From NCBI GenBank assembly GCA_916613615.1, contig OU744730.1, positions 5,611,582-5,675,581 on the forward strand: DNA of 64,000 nt, given 5' to 3'. Below, piece by piece: positions 24,340 to 36,550 of this stretch. The first letter of the stretch is position 1, and each line of letters opens with the position of its first letter. Made by a program: the position numbers and the translations under genes. Source of the stretch: Steromphala cineraria (lineage: Eukaryota; Mollusca; Gastropoda; Trochida; Trochidae). The notes below the pieces were generated by a model, which saw only the letters and a program-made list of their open reading frames with translations, was not told the origin of the DNA and made no database searches.

Positions 24340-25980
24340 ACATACAACGTTGCATATTGGGTGAATATGTAACATGCTCAAAATAATAACATAATTTAGT
24401 AAAGTAAAAAGATCATACGGCGCAACTTCAAAATGTGAGCCAGTCATATACAAAGTGTTGGTTAAAACTGCACATCAGTTTTTGAGTTATGCTCAGAAAA
24501 CAAACGAATCTGTTTTCAGATTGTAAATAGAACTTTTACCAAAAAATGTATACAAACGTTCAGTCAATTGTATTAAACGTGTTTCAGTTTTGCTTTAGAA
24601 CTGAACAAAATTGATATATCTTCCATCAAAACAACAGCAGAACATTTTTAGATGTCTGCAAATATCTTAGGACATCGCCTCAGAAGGTGGTGTTGCATAG
24701 GCATATACAGACAGTTTTATGACTATAACCCATGGTTTGACACAACGGTTGTATTTGAAGTATTAACATGATATATCTTTATGTGATAAACGTAAGACCA
24801 AATAAACACGTTAGGTACAAACAGTCACATTTTATGAATTTGGGTATTAAACAATATCGTTTCATAAGGCCATATTTAATCAATTCGTTATACTTAAGAT
24901 CACGCTATCTCTGCAGTAGTCCAAATTCTTGTTCTTTTTTTGGGCAAATTCGAACCAACAATTTCTAAGTCGAGCAATGACCAAAAATGGCATTGACCTC
25001 AAACACAAAAAAACAGTTTCAACAAAACCTCGTAGTCTTTTTATCTGACTATAGGCAACATCAACTAATCATGGGAATCTCTCCGGACTAACAACCAGCT
25101 GTAGGTGAACTCTTTCGAATCAATGCCGATTTTCTTTTTTCTTTTCCAACGGGAGGGAAGCTGACAGGTCATTATGGGCTTAGTTTGAGCATGTTAAGCA
25201 AAAGAAGGACGTGTTTTGTCAAACTGAACTCACTATTAACATTCTGCCATAACCTCATTCTCTTTTTGTGGGCTTTTAATGACAAATCCAATGTTTGTTT
25301 TTAGATGTTGTACTTATGTTTAAATAGTTTGGGGAAAATTGTGTACGTCAAAGATAGCATTAAACAAGGCTAAAACCCATGCTTTAGTGTATCATAAAAA
25401 ATCAAATGATAAGAGAACTCCGATTTCTATCAGCTTAATTATTTCGGTTTTTAAAAATTCTTCATTTATTGAAACAGTATAAAGGTAACTTACCCACAGA
25501 TAAATTGATGTTTTTGAAGCCTCGACTTTTGAGAGTGATAACTTTTAAGGATTGAGGAATAGATATCATAAACAAAAGTTTATGCTATTTACAATTTTAG
25601 GTTTGTAATTCTGAAATGTTTTTCAAATTAAGATTCTGTTCTTCTTTTCTGTTTTAGTGTTACATTTATTGTACAGTCAGAGAGCTTTGACAGTTGAAGA
25701 GTGAGAGGAATCGAGGATAAATTCAGTAGAAATCTATTATTCTTCAATACTTGTTTGTTTGTCAGAAATCATTCCCATCAATTTTTTTCTGTGACAAGTG
25801 AATGGGGTTTACTGAGGGTGATATAGTAGAGTTCTGAGACTCTTCCAATTGCTATTAAATACATCTACTGGTTGTCTTTTAATATAATCTGATATATTGA
25901 TGGTACATGATTTACGAAGGCAAATTACATGTACTATCGTACGCTCTATGCAATAAATAACCACTACATAATATTATAAA
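24340..25980. other. non-coding stretch, no feature seen
   Basis: AT-rich sequence between the Tc1 element and the hairpin-led repeat at 25984. No convincing frames, splice pairs or repeats were recognised. Confidence 0.4.
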
Positions 25981-25983
25981 TTA

Positions 25984-26350
25984 TTAAGGATTCAGCCATC
26001 AGGCAGGCTGAATCCTTATTGTTATTGGCGTGGTTTTTTTTCTTCCACGATTTCTTGTTAACAAGATTCAGCCAAAACGGCTGAGCTATCAATCTATCAC
26101 CTTGTTGAGAAGACGCGACAATAAGCTTTTGGGCCAATTCGGCCAATAAATAAATGGCCCAGAAAGGCCCAAAAATCTGATTTTTAACATTTGTTTTTTT
26201 TAAAAATGCACTTAGAGGCATGATTTCTTTTTTAAAAGATGCGAAATGAAAAATGCTGCAAAAAACGAAATCATGGCAAGTTCGTAGGTCATGTGGTTTG
26301 GCCGCCATCTTGAATTTTCTGCATTTTTTTCCAAATTCCGACCCCAGGCA
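25984..26350. repeat. hairpin-headed dispersed repeat
   Basis: It opens with AAGGATTCAGCC-ATCAGGCA-GGCTGAATCCTT (25984-26018), a perfect 12-bp stem, then GATTCAGCCAAAACGGCTGA, and ends near GGCCGCCATCTTGAATTTT. The 134-codon minus-strand frame across it carries only repeat-derived residues and is not taken as a gene. The terminal hairpin could mark the end of a non-autonomous element. Confidence 0.55.
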
Positions 26351-26920
26351 CCTTTCAGGAATCACCATTCGGCAACTGCTGACACTAGAAAGCTGAAACT
26401 TCCACGTAATGTAGCTGTGACATTGGCCTATAACAAGTTTGGTTCAAAATTTAAAAAATAGTTTTTTTTATAAAAATCTTCAAAGTTTGCACATTTTGCA
26501 ATATTCAAGGGCAGATAACTCAAAAACCTCCCAGACGAATTTGATGATCTTTGCATGAGAGTTAGACATTAGCAAGGTCGTCAAGAGAAACAATCTTGGA
26601 TGAATCTCATTAAAATTAGATTAAACATTTACATTGAAATTCGGAGTATTTAAATGTGGTCAATCCTAATTTCGTTTTGAATGATTATGATATATGAATG
26701 ATTGAAAAATTGTAGTTCATTGGCAATATAACACTAGGCAATGTTTTATCTATCATCAGGCAGCAACAAGACTCTTTAAACTGAGATAATTTATGTTTGC
26801 AGCCATGATGAATTTTCTGTTGAGGCCTAAACATTGAATATCAAGTGCAATGTGGTCATTTTTATAATGTATTAGTTACTGTTTACCTCTTTAGGCCTAC
26901 GGTAATTTGATTGAAAACAT

Positions 26921-27273
26921 GATATTTGCGACAGATGTCGCATCGCTCACCGTTTCTTCACTGTTACATGCTCATTAACAAATAATACATTCAAATAAAG
27001 ACAATTCTCTCCTTTACACGATGGTGAAAACAAACTTTGAATATATCCAAGGGTTCGCGAGCAATTGATGCTTACGTTGGCGCCGTCGGCAAATTTGGTG
27101 GAAAAAAAAAGATATTTGCGACAGATGTCGCATCGCTCACCCTTTTTTATTTTTTCATTCTCATTAACAAATGATACATTCAAATGAAGACAATTCTCTC
27201 CTCTAAGTGTCTCTAATGGTTCGGATGATAGGAATGCCGCACGGTGAGTGCCGTCGGTTAATTTGAGGGAAAA
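26921..27273. repeat. two tandem ~190-bp units
   Basis: Units start GATATTTGCGACAGATGTCG at 26921 and 27111. Each runs through CATTAACAAATRATACATTC and GACAATTCTCTCCT and ends GCCGTCGG-AATTT-GGAAAAA. CGACAGATGTCG in each is itself a palindrome. Confidence 0.85.
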
Positions 27274-27394
27274 AATATAAAAACTTTACACTGATAGATT
27301 TGATCCATTGTAATAACACCAAAGATGATGCCTCCTTGCTACAGCTATGTTAAATAGCAGTGTATGCATAAATGAGGTCTTGCCTTTAACCCTT

Positions 27395-28080
27395 ATAGTG
27401 CCCCAGGACCATATATGTGCCCCTCCCCCCAAACTCCCCATAATGCCGCAGGACCATATATGGTCCCTAGCCATAACCCAATATACAGCCTGGGCTGTTG
27501 AAAAAATCCTGCACCGATTCAAGTTGACAGTCATTTTTTTTAGAATCTATATAAACATAGCTTCAATTTGGTACCACGTTTGCAATATAGAACACAATAT
27601 TAACAGAGATATCATGCTTTTCACTAAATAATTCTATCGAGACACATATGGTCCCTGGGCATGGCAATTGGGGGTAGTTTTCTACAATGCAAATGAAAAA
27701 TTATATCAATCAATTGAAGTTCACACCTGTTTTTAAATAATCTCCATAACAAAGTCATCAATGTGATACCACTTTTACACTATTTGGCCAGATATTGACA
27801 GAGATATTAAGTTTTTAACAAAATACAATGATAAGGACACATATGGTCTATGACCATGGCCGATAGGGGTTAATCCTCTTCAATGCATGGGTTAAAATAT
27901 CTCAACCAATTCTAACTGAAACCCACATTTTCAGAATCACTGTCAAATTAGATTTAATTTGATACCACTTTTGTACTACAAAACCTGATATTAACAGAGA
28001 AATTTGGTTTTATGAAAATACCTATTTGGGACACATTTGGTCCTTGGGCATGGCCGATGGGGTTAATTTTCTCAAATACT
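27395..28080. repeat. ~193-bp tandem repeat block
   Basis: A phrase (GACACATATGGTCCCTGGGCATGG and variants) recurs at about 27452, 27641, 27836 and 28030. Between them lie repeated words such as TTGATACCACTTTT-CACTA and GATATTAACAGAGATAT. The first copy has the palindrome GGACCATATATGGTCC at 27451-27466. Short frames inside are by-products. Confidence 0.85.
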
Positions 28081-28094
28081 AGTGTAAATAATTC

Positions 28095-31000
28095 ATCAGC
28101 ATAACAGACAAAATTTAATGAAACAGGAAAAATCCCAAGTATTACCAAAATCTACAGTATCTCTAGTTTTGAAATCACATATTGACAATGGAAAATGCAT
28201 TCTAATAATTAATGAACCGACTTAATTAATTATTACTTTTGATTTGGTAAAAATGGCCATCATTCCTTGACAAAGGAAAATTACTATGATCCATTACTTG
28301 CTCCTAGATTTCTTTTTCAAATGTAAATTCTTGACAAAACATACTATATGGGTACTGAAATCGATATCATACACGAATATGGTAATCAATTAGCAATAAT
28401 ATGCAGCAGACCTTTCCAGAAGTATTTGGCAAACCAGCATACGTCACTGCCAGCTCTTGAATGGAAATGAACAAAATGGCCAGTCGAACTGGCAGTGGAC
28501 AGATTACATCTGATTCTAATTTGGATATTTTGTTACACCCATGATGTTTCGAGAAATGTAATGACTGATACATTTTCTACAGTTGATAAACGATGTACAG
28601 GTCATGCGTATCATTTGAATTATCGTAAATCCAAAAATTGCGGGGCCGCATAGTAAAACAGTCCAACACTTCGGGTCACAGACAAATCTGATCAGTACAA
28701 AAAAGTTTCAAAACGATTCGCGACCTGACAGCCCATTTACATCGAACAAATAAGTAACGTCACCTGAAAATACCATCGAAAGATAGCATTTTAATTTTTG
28801 TTTATGTATGAGTCCATGTTTTCATGATTTGATGAGTGCAAGATTGCAAAACGTATAATTTTAAAATGTAGTACACGTTGCATTGCGCGGCTGTTTTGTT
28901 GACAGAATGGCGGTGACATTGTAGTTACCACTTTCGTGAGATCTTATTTCTATTAGCTAATTTGGTACGGACGTCTGTTGGTTTTAGTGAAACGAAAGAG
29001 TACATCACATTACCATTTTGATATTTGTGTTTGCCTCGAAATGTGCTAAATATAGAATAAAATTTAACGGATTGCAAAAGTCATTTCCATAGCGTTAATT
29101 ACTCTGGATAAATATATTTTAACCATGATTTTTTCCTATGAAAATAACAATCATTATGTCAAAATAGTGTCATTCATATGTCATTGTCATATATTTTTTA
29201 TTTCAAACTTTGAGGATGATTTTAATCGATTTATTTGAGGAATAAACAAGCCAAGGATTACGAGAGTTTGTTTCAACTTCAAATCGAACCTTCATTCTGG
29301 CGCGGAACAATCACCTGTCGTCTGGTGAACAGCACGAGACACGCGAGTCGTGACGTCTTCGCATGTTCTGCCGTCATATCCGGTCTTCTTTGCTCGTGAC
29401 CATTAGCGCTATTTATAGTACGGGAGATCCCTCGTTGCCGAAATAAAAAACATATTTTTAAAATCCTTTTGATTACAATGACAGTGACCTTGGCAATAAA
29501 AATCTAGATGATGACGGCTGACTCTTGTTATGTCGAACTTTGGTTTTGCTGTCTTTCTCATTGAATTTGACATTTTCTTATATTGATCAAAGCCATATAT
29601 ATATCTTAATTAATATGATACGCTTACAAAAATACTGAACAGGAATAAAATGAAGTGGCATTCTGGAAATTATGTCTGAATTTTTTCAGATGGAAAGTGA
29701 TTATACAGTATTCCTTAAATCTTTCAAATGAAAAAAAACCCAGTGATCAGGGCGCATGTTTTCAATTTATAAGGGCCATCGCACATTTCCTATTGTAGGC
29801 CTATGATAAATATCAACATGCATGTTTATTGGAAAAAAATACATTCATATAAAAAAAATCCTGTATACATCCTCGATTTTTATTATGTTATTCTATTTTC
29901 TCTATTAATTCAATCCCATTTTAACAATCTATTTTTTTCATTTGAATTATTTCGTCCAACTGATAAAGAGTTTTTACGATATTTTAATTTAAAAATTATG
30001 CAAAATTAATCTAGTCTCAATATGATTTTTAAATTGATTAATTTCTTGAAATATATTAAGAACATAGTTTTTTTATTTGTCATTGATTGTGAATTTATGA
30101 ATGAATCCCTGGATGCAATACAACATCTGATATAATAGAGAATGTGAAACAAATTGTGTGCTTATAAAAGTTTGATCAAAAAACAAAAAGTTACTGGTCT
30201 ATTCACCAATATGATCTCAAAATTGAAACCCATTGTTCGCTGAGCTAGGGGCGTGGCCAGTAACAGACGACGCTGAAGAGAGTCAATGTTGGCTTTCGAA
30301 AAACTTGATACAGATGAAGAACATTATAGAAAAAAGTGTTGCTTGATAAATTTTAGGCACCCGAGAAATTTAAAGAGTAAACACTGAAGTACGACAACCT
30401 TCCCACCATATTTAATGCGCGAATTTCATCGTGCATAAAGCCGCGAGTGGACGACCCGTCAATCAAGTCGGCCGTTTTCGGGAAGCAGGCCTGTTTTATC
30501 TTTAAATATTTTAGTAATTTTCTTCCATGTCAAGTAAAGACATTATATCCAGTTGATCGTATAAATAGTTTGCAACCTTCCTTTGTGTTATTCAGGGTTA
30601 AATTATAGTTAGATTTGTTATTAAATCTAATTTTGATTTTGATGATTTTTTAAACCAAGCTGGTGTTTTCCTTTTTTTGTTTTAACTCGAGAGTATAGTT
30701 TGATATTCGTCTGGCAGTGACCAAATTTGCTTGATATATTATGGATGTATTGAAAGTTATATTATATATATGTTTACCACAATTTAAACTGTGATTGACA
30801 TTGAAAATACATGCTAATGTTAAATCTATGTGGAAAAGGAATTCTGCCAATTACGCAATACCAAAACTGCCGTGATGTGTTCTCGCTATTTTTTCGCGCT
30901 TTTGTCTGATCGATCGTTTTGAATTTTCTGTTAGAACATACATGGAAAACTGTTCCAATAGTTTGCTTATGAATTCTAATTTGATAAACTGTATTTTTTC

Positions 31001-31845
31001 ATCGTTTTAGGTTATTGTACAACAATATATATTGAGTTGTTTATGCGCTTGCAAAAATGCGACTCAAATCATGATTCTGTCTGCTTGAAACTGCTTTTGT
31101 TTTCGACCTTGGGATAGCAACATAATTTCAGCTCTAATGTTTCCGAAAATTATATCATTTTCAAGATCGAATCCATAACTTTCTGTGGATGGAAATTCAG
31201 TCATGTGCACCGGCTGTGGAAAAATTGCAAGGACTTTGCGTGCACCGTACATTTACTGCACTTAGTTTGTCTATGACGTCACGGTGAACAATGTTCAACA
31301 AAAGAAAACAAAAAGATAACTTGTATTATTTCGTGAACAATCGGTCGCATGTAGGAAGTAAACACATCAACGTGATCACTGAAATCCGCTTTCTTGATAA
31401 ATGACAATTTAATTACTTTGTAGATAACGGCAATTTAATTACAATCGATGAAACAAGGGTATGCTAACGTTCCTCGGCTGAACATTTGCATGAAAAACGT
31501 CTCTGATGTTTATAATTAGAATAAATTCATTTTTATTGTTGTCACTTATGATTTAAAATTACATTGATTGAATGGTAAACAACTCAGCTTTCTTCACTTA
31601 AAATTTCATGAATTTCCGAACATAGATAACGCCTCAGGGACATGTTTTGTCAACATTGACCAAAATTTCGAGTTTACTCCAAAAGTTAGCGGCACTGCGT
31701 AAGCGCATAGCGTCAAAAGCCGGGCACTATAAGGTACCGGACTGACAACCCTTGTCATTATTGTAAGTATTCTCGCTCAAGCTTTTTGACTTAGATAATT
31801 ACCTCTGTTAATGAAAATTAACACCATACAGCGCTGAAACTCAGG
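28095..31845. other. non-coding stretch with weak promoter-like patches
   Basis: No gene is recognised. GC/CpG-richer patches occur near 29290-29430 (ATATCCGGTCTTCTTTG, an ETS-like plus pyrimidine-rich word), 30420-30490 and 31680-31740. A full CRE palindrome TGACGTCA is at 31274-31281. A 62-codon minus-strand frame at 31064-31252 has no recognisable domain. Confidence 0.35.
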
Positions 31846-31849
31846 GATT

Positions 31850-31908
31850 TCGGCGTAATAGAACAGAGGCTGAATCAACATGATTTGATCTGCCTCTGTG
31901 AGGAGAGA
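31850..31908 (+). mobile_element. lone right arm of the ACAGAGGCAG MITE
   Basis: GATTTCGGCGTAATAGAACAGAGGCTGAATCAACATG and CTTGATCTGCCTCTGT-type words match the right arm of the full copy 780 bp downstream. No left arm is seen upstream. Confidence 0.7.
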
Positions 31909-32341
31909 ACAACGGCAATGCAGTTACTCGAAAAAAGTGCTTGAGACATAGAGAGCATCACAAGTGTCCTATCAACACGACTTAATAAAGGTAAACATCG
32001 TTTTACTTGAATAAGAAAAACACAATGCTAGAAATAAATTTGTCACCCAAAATGAGTTTTCATAATATGTCCATAAATATAAGGCCTTTGCATACTGTTC
32101 CAACTTATGACAGCTGTGATGTCATCGCATTGTGTCTGTAGTTTATGACGTCATTTCATTGTGATATCATAACTTGATGACGTGAAATAATTCTAGTGGC
32201 ATCAACATAACGAAAGCACAGGTCTGAATGAAAACAATGTCCGCCCCAACACGCTTAACATTTCAAGTGATAGAAATAAACTAAGCAAAATGTTAATTTA
32301 CATCAGGTGTAGTTTGCTCTGTTTATCAAACACGACAGCCA

Positions 32342-32694
32342 TTTTCTCCCCAACAGAGGCAGATCAAGTCATGAAATGTTGATACAGCCTCTCTTCTATT
32401 ACACCGAATTTGTGGGATAGATGGGAGATGCCTGACTGGAGGCAATCAAAGTTAGTATTGCAATCAGCGACGTTGTTCTACAATCAGCATTTTGGCTACT
32501 GAATCATGGCAAAAGCATTGTGATATCAACCATCCTTTTCATGCGAGAACCGTTGTCATTTGATAAAGAAATTCAAATGGATTGTGGTGCAGTTTTTCCG
32601 CCAGGGGAAAGGCCCGGAACCCAAGTATTTCGGCGTATTAGAACAGAGGCTGTATTAACATTTCATGACTTGATCTGCCTCTGTAGAGAGAGAA
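32342..32694 (+). mobile_element. ACAGAGGCAG fold-back MITE, full copy
   Basis: The left arm (ACAGAGGCAGATCAAGTCAT... from 32353) and right arm (...ATGACTTGATCTGCCTCTGT to 32684) are inverted over ~70 bp. TTCTC-rich extensions lie outside. The interior contains GCCTGACTGGAGGCAATCAAA and ATTGTGGTGCAGTTTTTCCG, shared with 58590-58897. No coding capacity; short frames across it are incidental. Confidence 0.85.
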
Positions 32695-32699
32695 TGACG

Positions 32700-33430
32700 A
32701 CGGCTAGCAAAGTCGAGTATAGAGTAGTGCTAAGAATAGAAGCTGAATGAAGCAGACATGTATAATCTTTGCAATTATCCTTTCAAACCACATCAGTTAA
32801 GCTAAATATATTTTCAAGTTATTCAAATGGTTGGACAGTCTTAAAATGAAGACTAGAATTTATTTTTAAATCTGTGTACAAGTAAAGGTTTTTAAATGAT
32901 TAACGAAACAAACATGTTCACAAAATGTCTTCTCCCTCGGGTTATTTCTGGACTTTCTATTTTACTTTCACAATACCAAAATTTATAAAATATCTTACAA
33001 GGGCCATATGTTTATCCTCTATAAAACTTCATACTTCCACTAAATAAAACTTAAAATAATATTTGATTGAATTTACAGTTCTTGCGTCACATTAACTCAC
33101 ATGAGAAGGGCTTGTTGTCTAAATTACTCACTTGACACTGAAATGTATTTGATGCTCATTTGTCAATTACACAAACTGCAAAGTTACAAGTTTTGACAAA
33201 GAACACCGTTTTTTCTAATACAGAGATTTCAATAAAGTGCTTCTAGTAATGATATGGAGGTAATTTTATTCTTAAATCAATGAAAAGCAGCCGCTACATG
33301 TATATTATTTCTGTAACTTTCTTAAAGTGGTTCTTAGCGTTTGACTCAAATAACCAAACCAGAGTGAAGAACATTGCAAAACAAGAAATTCAAATGAAAG
33401 AGTATGTAAATGTAATGGTTTGCATTTTTT
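32700..33430. other. non-coding stretch, no feature seen
   Basis: AT-rich sequence between a MITE and a tandem-core element, with nothing recognised. Confidence 0.4.
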
Positions 33431-33805
33431 AGATCAACCGACCTGATCGGCTTATAGAATGGCATGGTGTCCGGCGTTCGTCCGTCCGTCTGGAAACTTT
33501 GTGCACTTTTGATTTCTTCTCTAGAAGCACAAGGCCTAGAAAGCTCAGACTTTGTGTACATACTCCTTGACTAGTGAGGCTATAATTAATAGCTTTGGTG
33601 ACCCTGTGATCCCCCATACGGGCCTTAAAACCTATTTTCATCATCTTCTCCAGAAGCATAAGGCATAGAAAGCTACGTTAGATGAGGGGTATTCTAAACT
33701 GTAAATTTGGTGACTCTGTGGCCCCTACTAAGGGGCGAACAACGTTTGCCACACCCTTAAGCAAAATTAATATAAAGCCTGATGAGCTACAGACTCAATG
33801 GCTCT
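33430..33805. mobile_element. tandem-core element (AGAAAGCTGAAAC family), copy 1
   Basis: A head with GGCATGGTGTCCGGCGTTCGTCCGTCCGTC leads into units carrying CAGAAGCAYAAGGCMTAGAAAG at ~33524 and ~33650 (period ~129). The tail is CCTGATGAGCTACAGACTCAATGGCTC. The head/tail plan is shared with 51722-52135 and 53065-53615. No transposase is seen, so it is probably non-autonomous. Confidence 0.7.
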
Positions 33806-34435
33806 ATATTTGTAAATTTTAAGTTAACTTTTCAATTATTGATATTCGAGCTGCAACATTTGGATTTTTATTTATTGGATAATACAAGTAATAGAATTGT
33901 CACTGGTTTATCATATAACGTGTTGCTATCTTTTCCCGAAAATGGCAATATAGTGAGCAAAGAATCAAATATATCATTGATGTACACTGAGAGAATGACA
34001 TTTGTTTAATGATGTTAGTAACACTGATCTAGTCCAATTATACTATCAGTCAGGAAGTACACGTAAACCAATGTATTTATTTCGATTAAAAGCTATCAGA
34101 TCTCACATGTCACCAATTAAATAAGATATCGCAAGTTGTCTAGGGTTTACATCGCAAAGTGTGTACCTTCTTAAGACATATTGAAGTTAAATAATCTTTA
34201 TGATTTTTATGATTTTTGGGCTTGAACCATTGTTGTAGAACTCATATCAGGGTTTTTCCGGTGTTTTACGTGCTCATCTTATGGATTGTGAGGTTGTATG
34301 GGGCTGAATTCCAAATTCAGGGGGCTGGAATTCTTATATGTAAATTTCTTATATAAAAATTTTCCCCCTAGAATTACCTTGCTACGGGCCTGTTATTGAA
34401 TATCACCTCAAGACATCCAGACGTTTTTCCATTCT
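33806..34435. other. non-coding stretch, no feature seen
   Basis: A 75-codon plus-strand frame at 33782-34009 starts inside the preceding repeat tail and is not supported as a gene. Nothing else was recognised. Confidence 0.4.
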
Positions 34436-34440
34436 CTCGA

Positions 34441-34540
34441 AACAGGGGGAGATCAAGTTTTTAAATGTTGATTGAGCCTTTGTTCTTATGAAACTAAATC
34501 CCTGGGTTCCGGAAGTTTCCCCTAGCTGCACCGCAATGTC
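34441..34540 (-). mobile_element. diverged arm of the ACAGAGGCAG MITE
   Basis: AACAGGGGGAGATCAAG, TTGATTGAGCCTTTGTTCT and CTGGGTTCCGGAAGTTTCCCCT follow the order of the full-copy arm with many substitutions. Confidence 0.6.
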
Positions 34541-35349
34541 ATCACTAGATTATCTAATACACGAAATCATTTTCAGAATTTACATTACATTATTTCAAAG
34601 GTCATTACCAGCTATTAGAGTCAGTTTCTGAAATTATCTGCCCTTGGCTAATAAAGTCAAATTGAAGCCCCCGGCGTTACGGTTGAACGGCGGCCAGTGC
34701 TGCTGTGCAGCCCCCACAGGTGGTTAATCTCGTTGCATCATATAGGTTAAGTAAACAAGCATCTCTTATCGGGCAGACTGAGCTCCTCTCCTTGGTCAAA
34801 TTTAGCGTATGTACAATCGTGCTCTTAATAGTCTGTCATCCAAACCCTAAAGCGGAACTATTTACTCCATGACCAACCCAGTCTAGAAAAGTATAGCAAG
34901 TCTAGATCGCTCAGCTTTAGGTCTGGAGTTAAAGCATCTTCTGGGCTCCATTTTGTTATAATACATGTATTGTTTAAAAATTTTGCCAATATTGAAAAAA
35001 TTCCTCTGAGACTAAATTTTACTCTAAGCTCTTTATAGTTCGTCTATTTGATAATTTACAATTATTCAAGAATAAGATTCAAAGAATTAGGGATATGATT
35101 GAACATTTATATGTCTTGGTTGAAGCCCTGATACCAGTCCCATACAGTAGTAAATCTCGATAAAGATAGCCAAAAAAAAAAAAATTAAATTCACAGAATG
35201 AATTCACAGGTAAATTTTTTCGATGTGTTCTTTAAGTTTAACTCTTCTGTATTGTGTAAAATATTTTGTCAATGTCTTGTCAATCTGGTTCACATGATAA
35301 GAGAGATGAGAAATGTTTAACCCAGTCCCACGGTTCAATATTAGCAGTT

Positions 35350-36550
35350 ATATTAGATGGTTTCCTAGCAGATTTACGTATCTGCCAAAACATCCTAGGG
35401 TCATTCCTAGCTTCCACAAGTTTAAGTTGCTTATGTTCAAGTCTGCAGACTCATAGTAAATGTTGATAATAGCTAATATTACTGAATCAATGTTGTTATT
35501 GATTTTATCACACATGGTATAATCTTCAATTTCAATTAATCCTTTATAGTTACTGAGGAAATGTTCTGATGCATCTTGATCCCATACAAACTTTATCCAG
35601 TCACGAGAGGTTTGTTCTTGTACAGTAGCACCACCAGGTGTTGTGGTGTCAGATTGTCTATCGTTATCACTATTTAGTCCACAATCATCTGTTGAGCCAG
35701 TCACAAATGAACATGATAATGGAAAATGGTTTGAGTAATCAGCATCTTCACCTTGGAAATGTGCTATATTTGGAAATAACTTTGTTGAGGCTAACATGTA
35801 ATCCACAACACTTGACCCATTATAGGTAAAACAGGTAAATTCTCCATGTTTATCTGCAAAGATTCTACCATTTAGAATATGGATACTAAAACTTCTGCAC
35901 AGTTCTATAAGTTTTTTACCATAGTTATTTAAGCACTGATCTTTATTAGATCTGGGGGTCTCAAACTCATCACTTGGGTAATCATCTATATCATGTTGAA
36001 TAAAATCAATATTATCAGATGGAATGTAATCCAGTAGTTCTTTAGTTCTTGCGTTAAGGTCACCTGCTAGAAATATGTCCTTATCTGGATGATCTTAGGA
36101 AATAATATGGAGATAGTCTTCAAGATGGTCAAGACCATCACAGTCACTGTTTTTATAGATTGGTGAGTGTTCTGGAGATATGTAGGTAAAAATCAAAATT
36201 ACATCACTTTCCCAGTTCCAAAGGGTGCTATTTAAGAGTAAGATAACACAGTTTTCAAAAACATGATATATTCGTGATATGTAACCTTTTCTGATAAACT
36301 TTTCGTTTATAAGGACTGACACTCCGCCACTATATCTACCAAAACGTTTAGTTTTATCTCTCACACAGTTCTCAGTAACATAGCCGTCTAAAAAGTCAGA
36401 GAATTCCACCTTTGTCTTAACAAATGATTCAAGAAATGCAACAATGTCATATTTTCGAATAAATTCCTTCAACTCACTGCACTTTGAGTATTTATTAAGT
36501 CCCTCTATGTTCCACGAGAGAATATTAAACAGCGAACATTGGCCTTCACA
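35350..36550 (-). pseudogene. LINE ORF2 endonuclease domain, no RT
   Basis: Exonuclease-endonuclease-phosphatase fold that nicks target DNA for retrotransposition. Motifs in order on the minus strand: LSWNIEGLNK (~36500), DIVAFLESFVKTKVEFSDF, RYSGGVSVLI, FTYISPEHSPIY, LAGDLNARTKE (~36050), GSSVVDYML (~35800), SNHFPLSCSF (~35725). One TAA at 36095-36097 interrupts it between the ISPEHSP and GDLNAR blocks. A frameshift near 35470 leads into the RT linker. There is no Met before the endonuclease, and the frame continues from ORF1 through the TGA at 36551-36553. Confidence 0.85.

Noticed and set aside
25964..26368. A 134-codon minus-strand frame
   Set aside because: It spans a hairpin-headed dispersed repeat; its residues simply read through the repeat.
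34540..35285. A hidden RT domain downstream of the broken LINE endonuclease
   Set aside because: I translated the minus strand in part and found no LGPLLF, YADD/FADD or other RT block; the sequence is AT-rich and unrelated.
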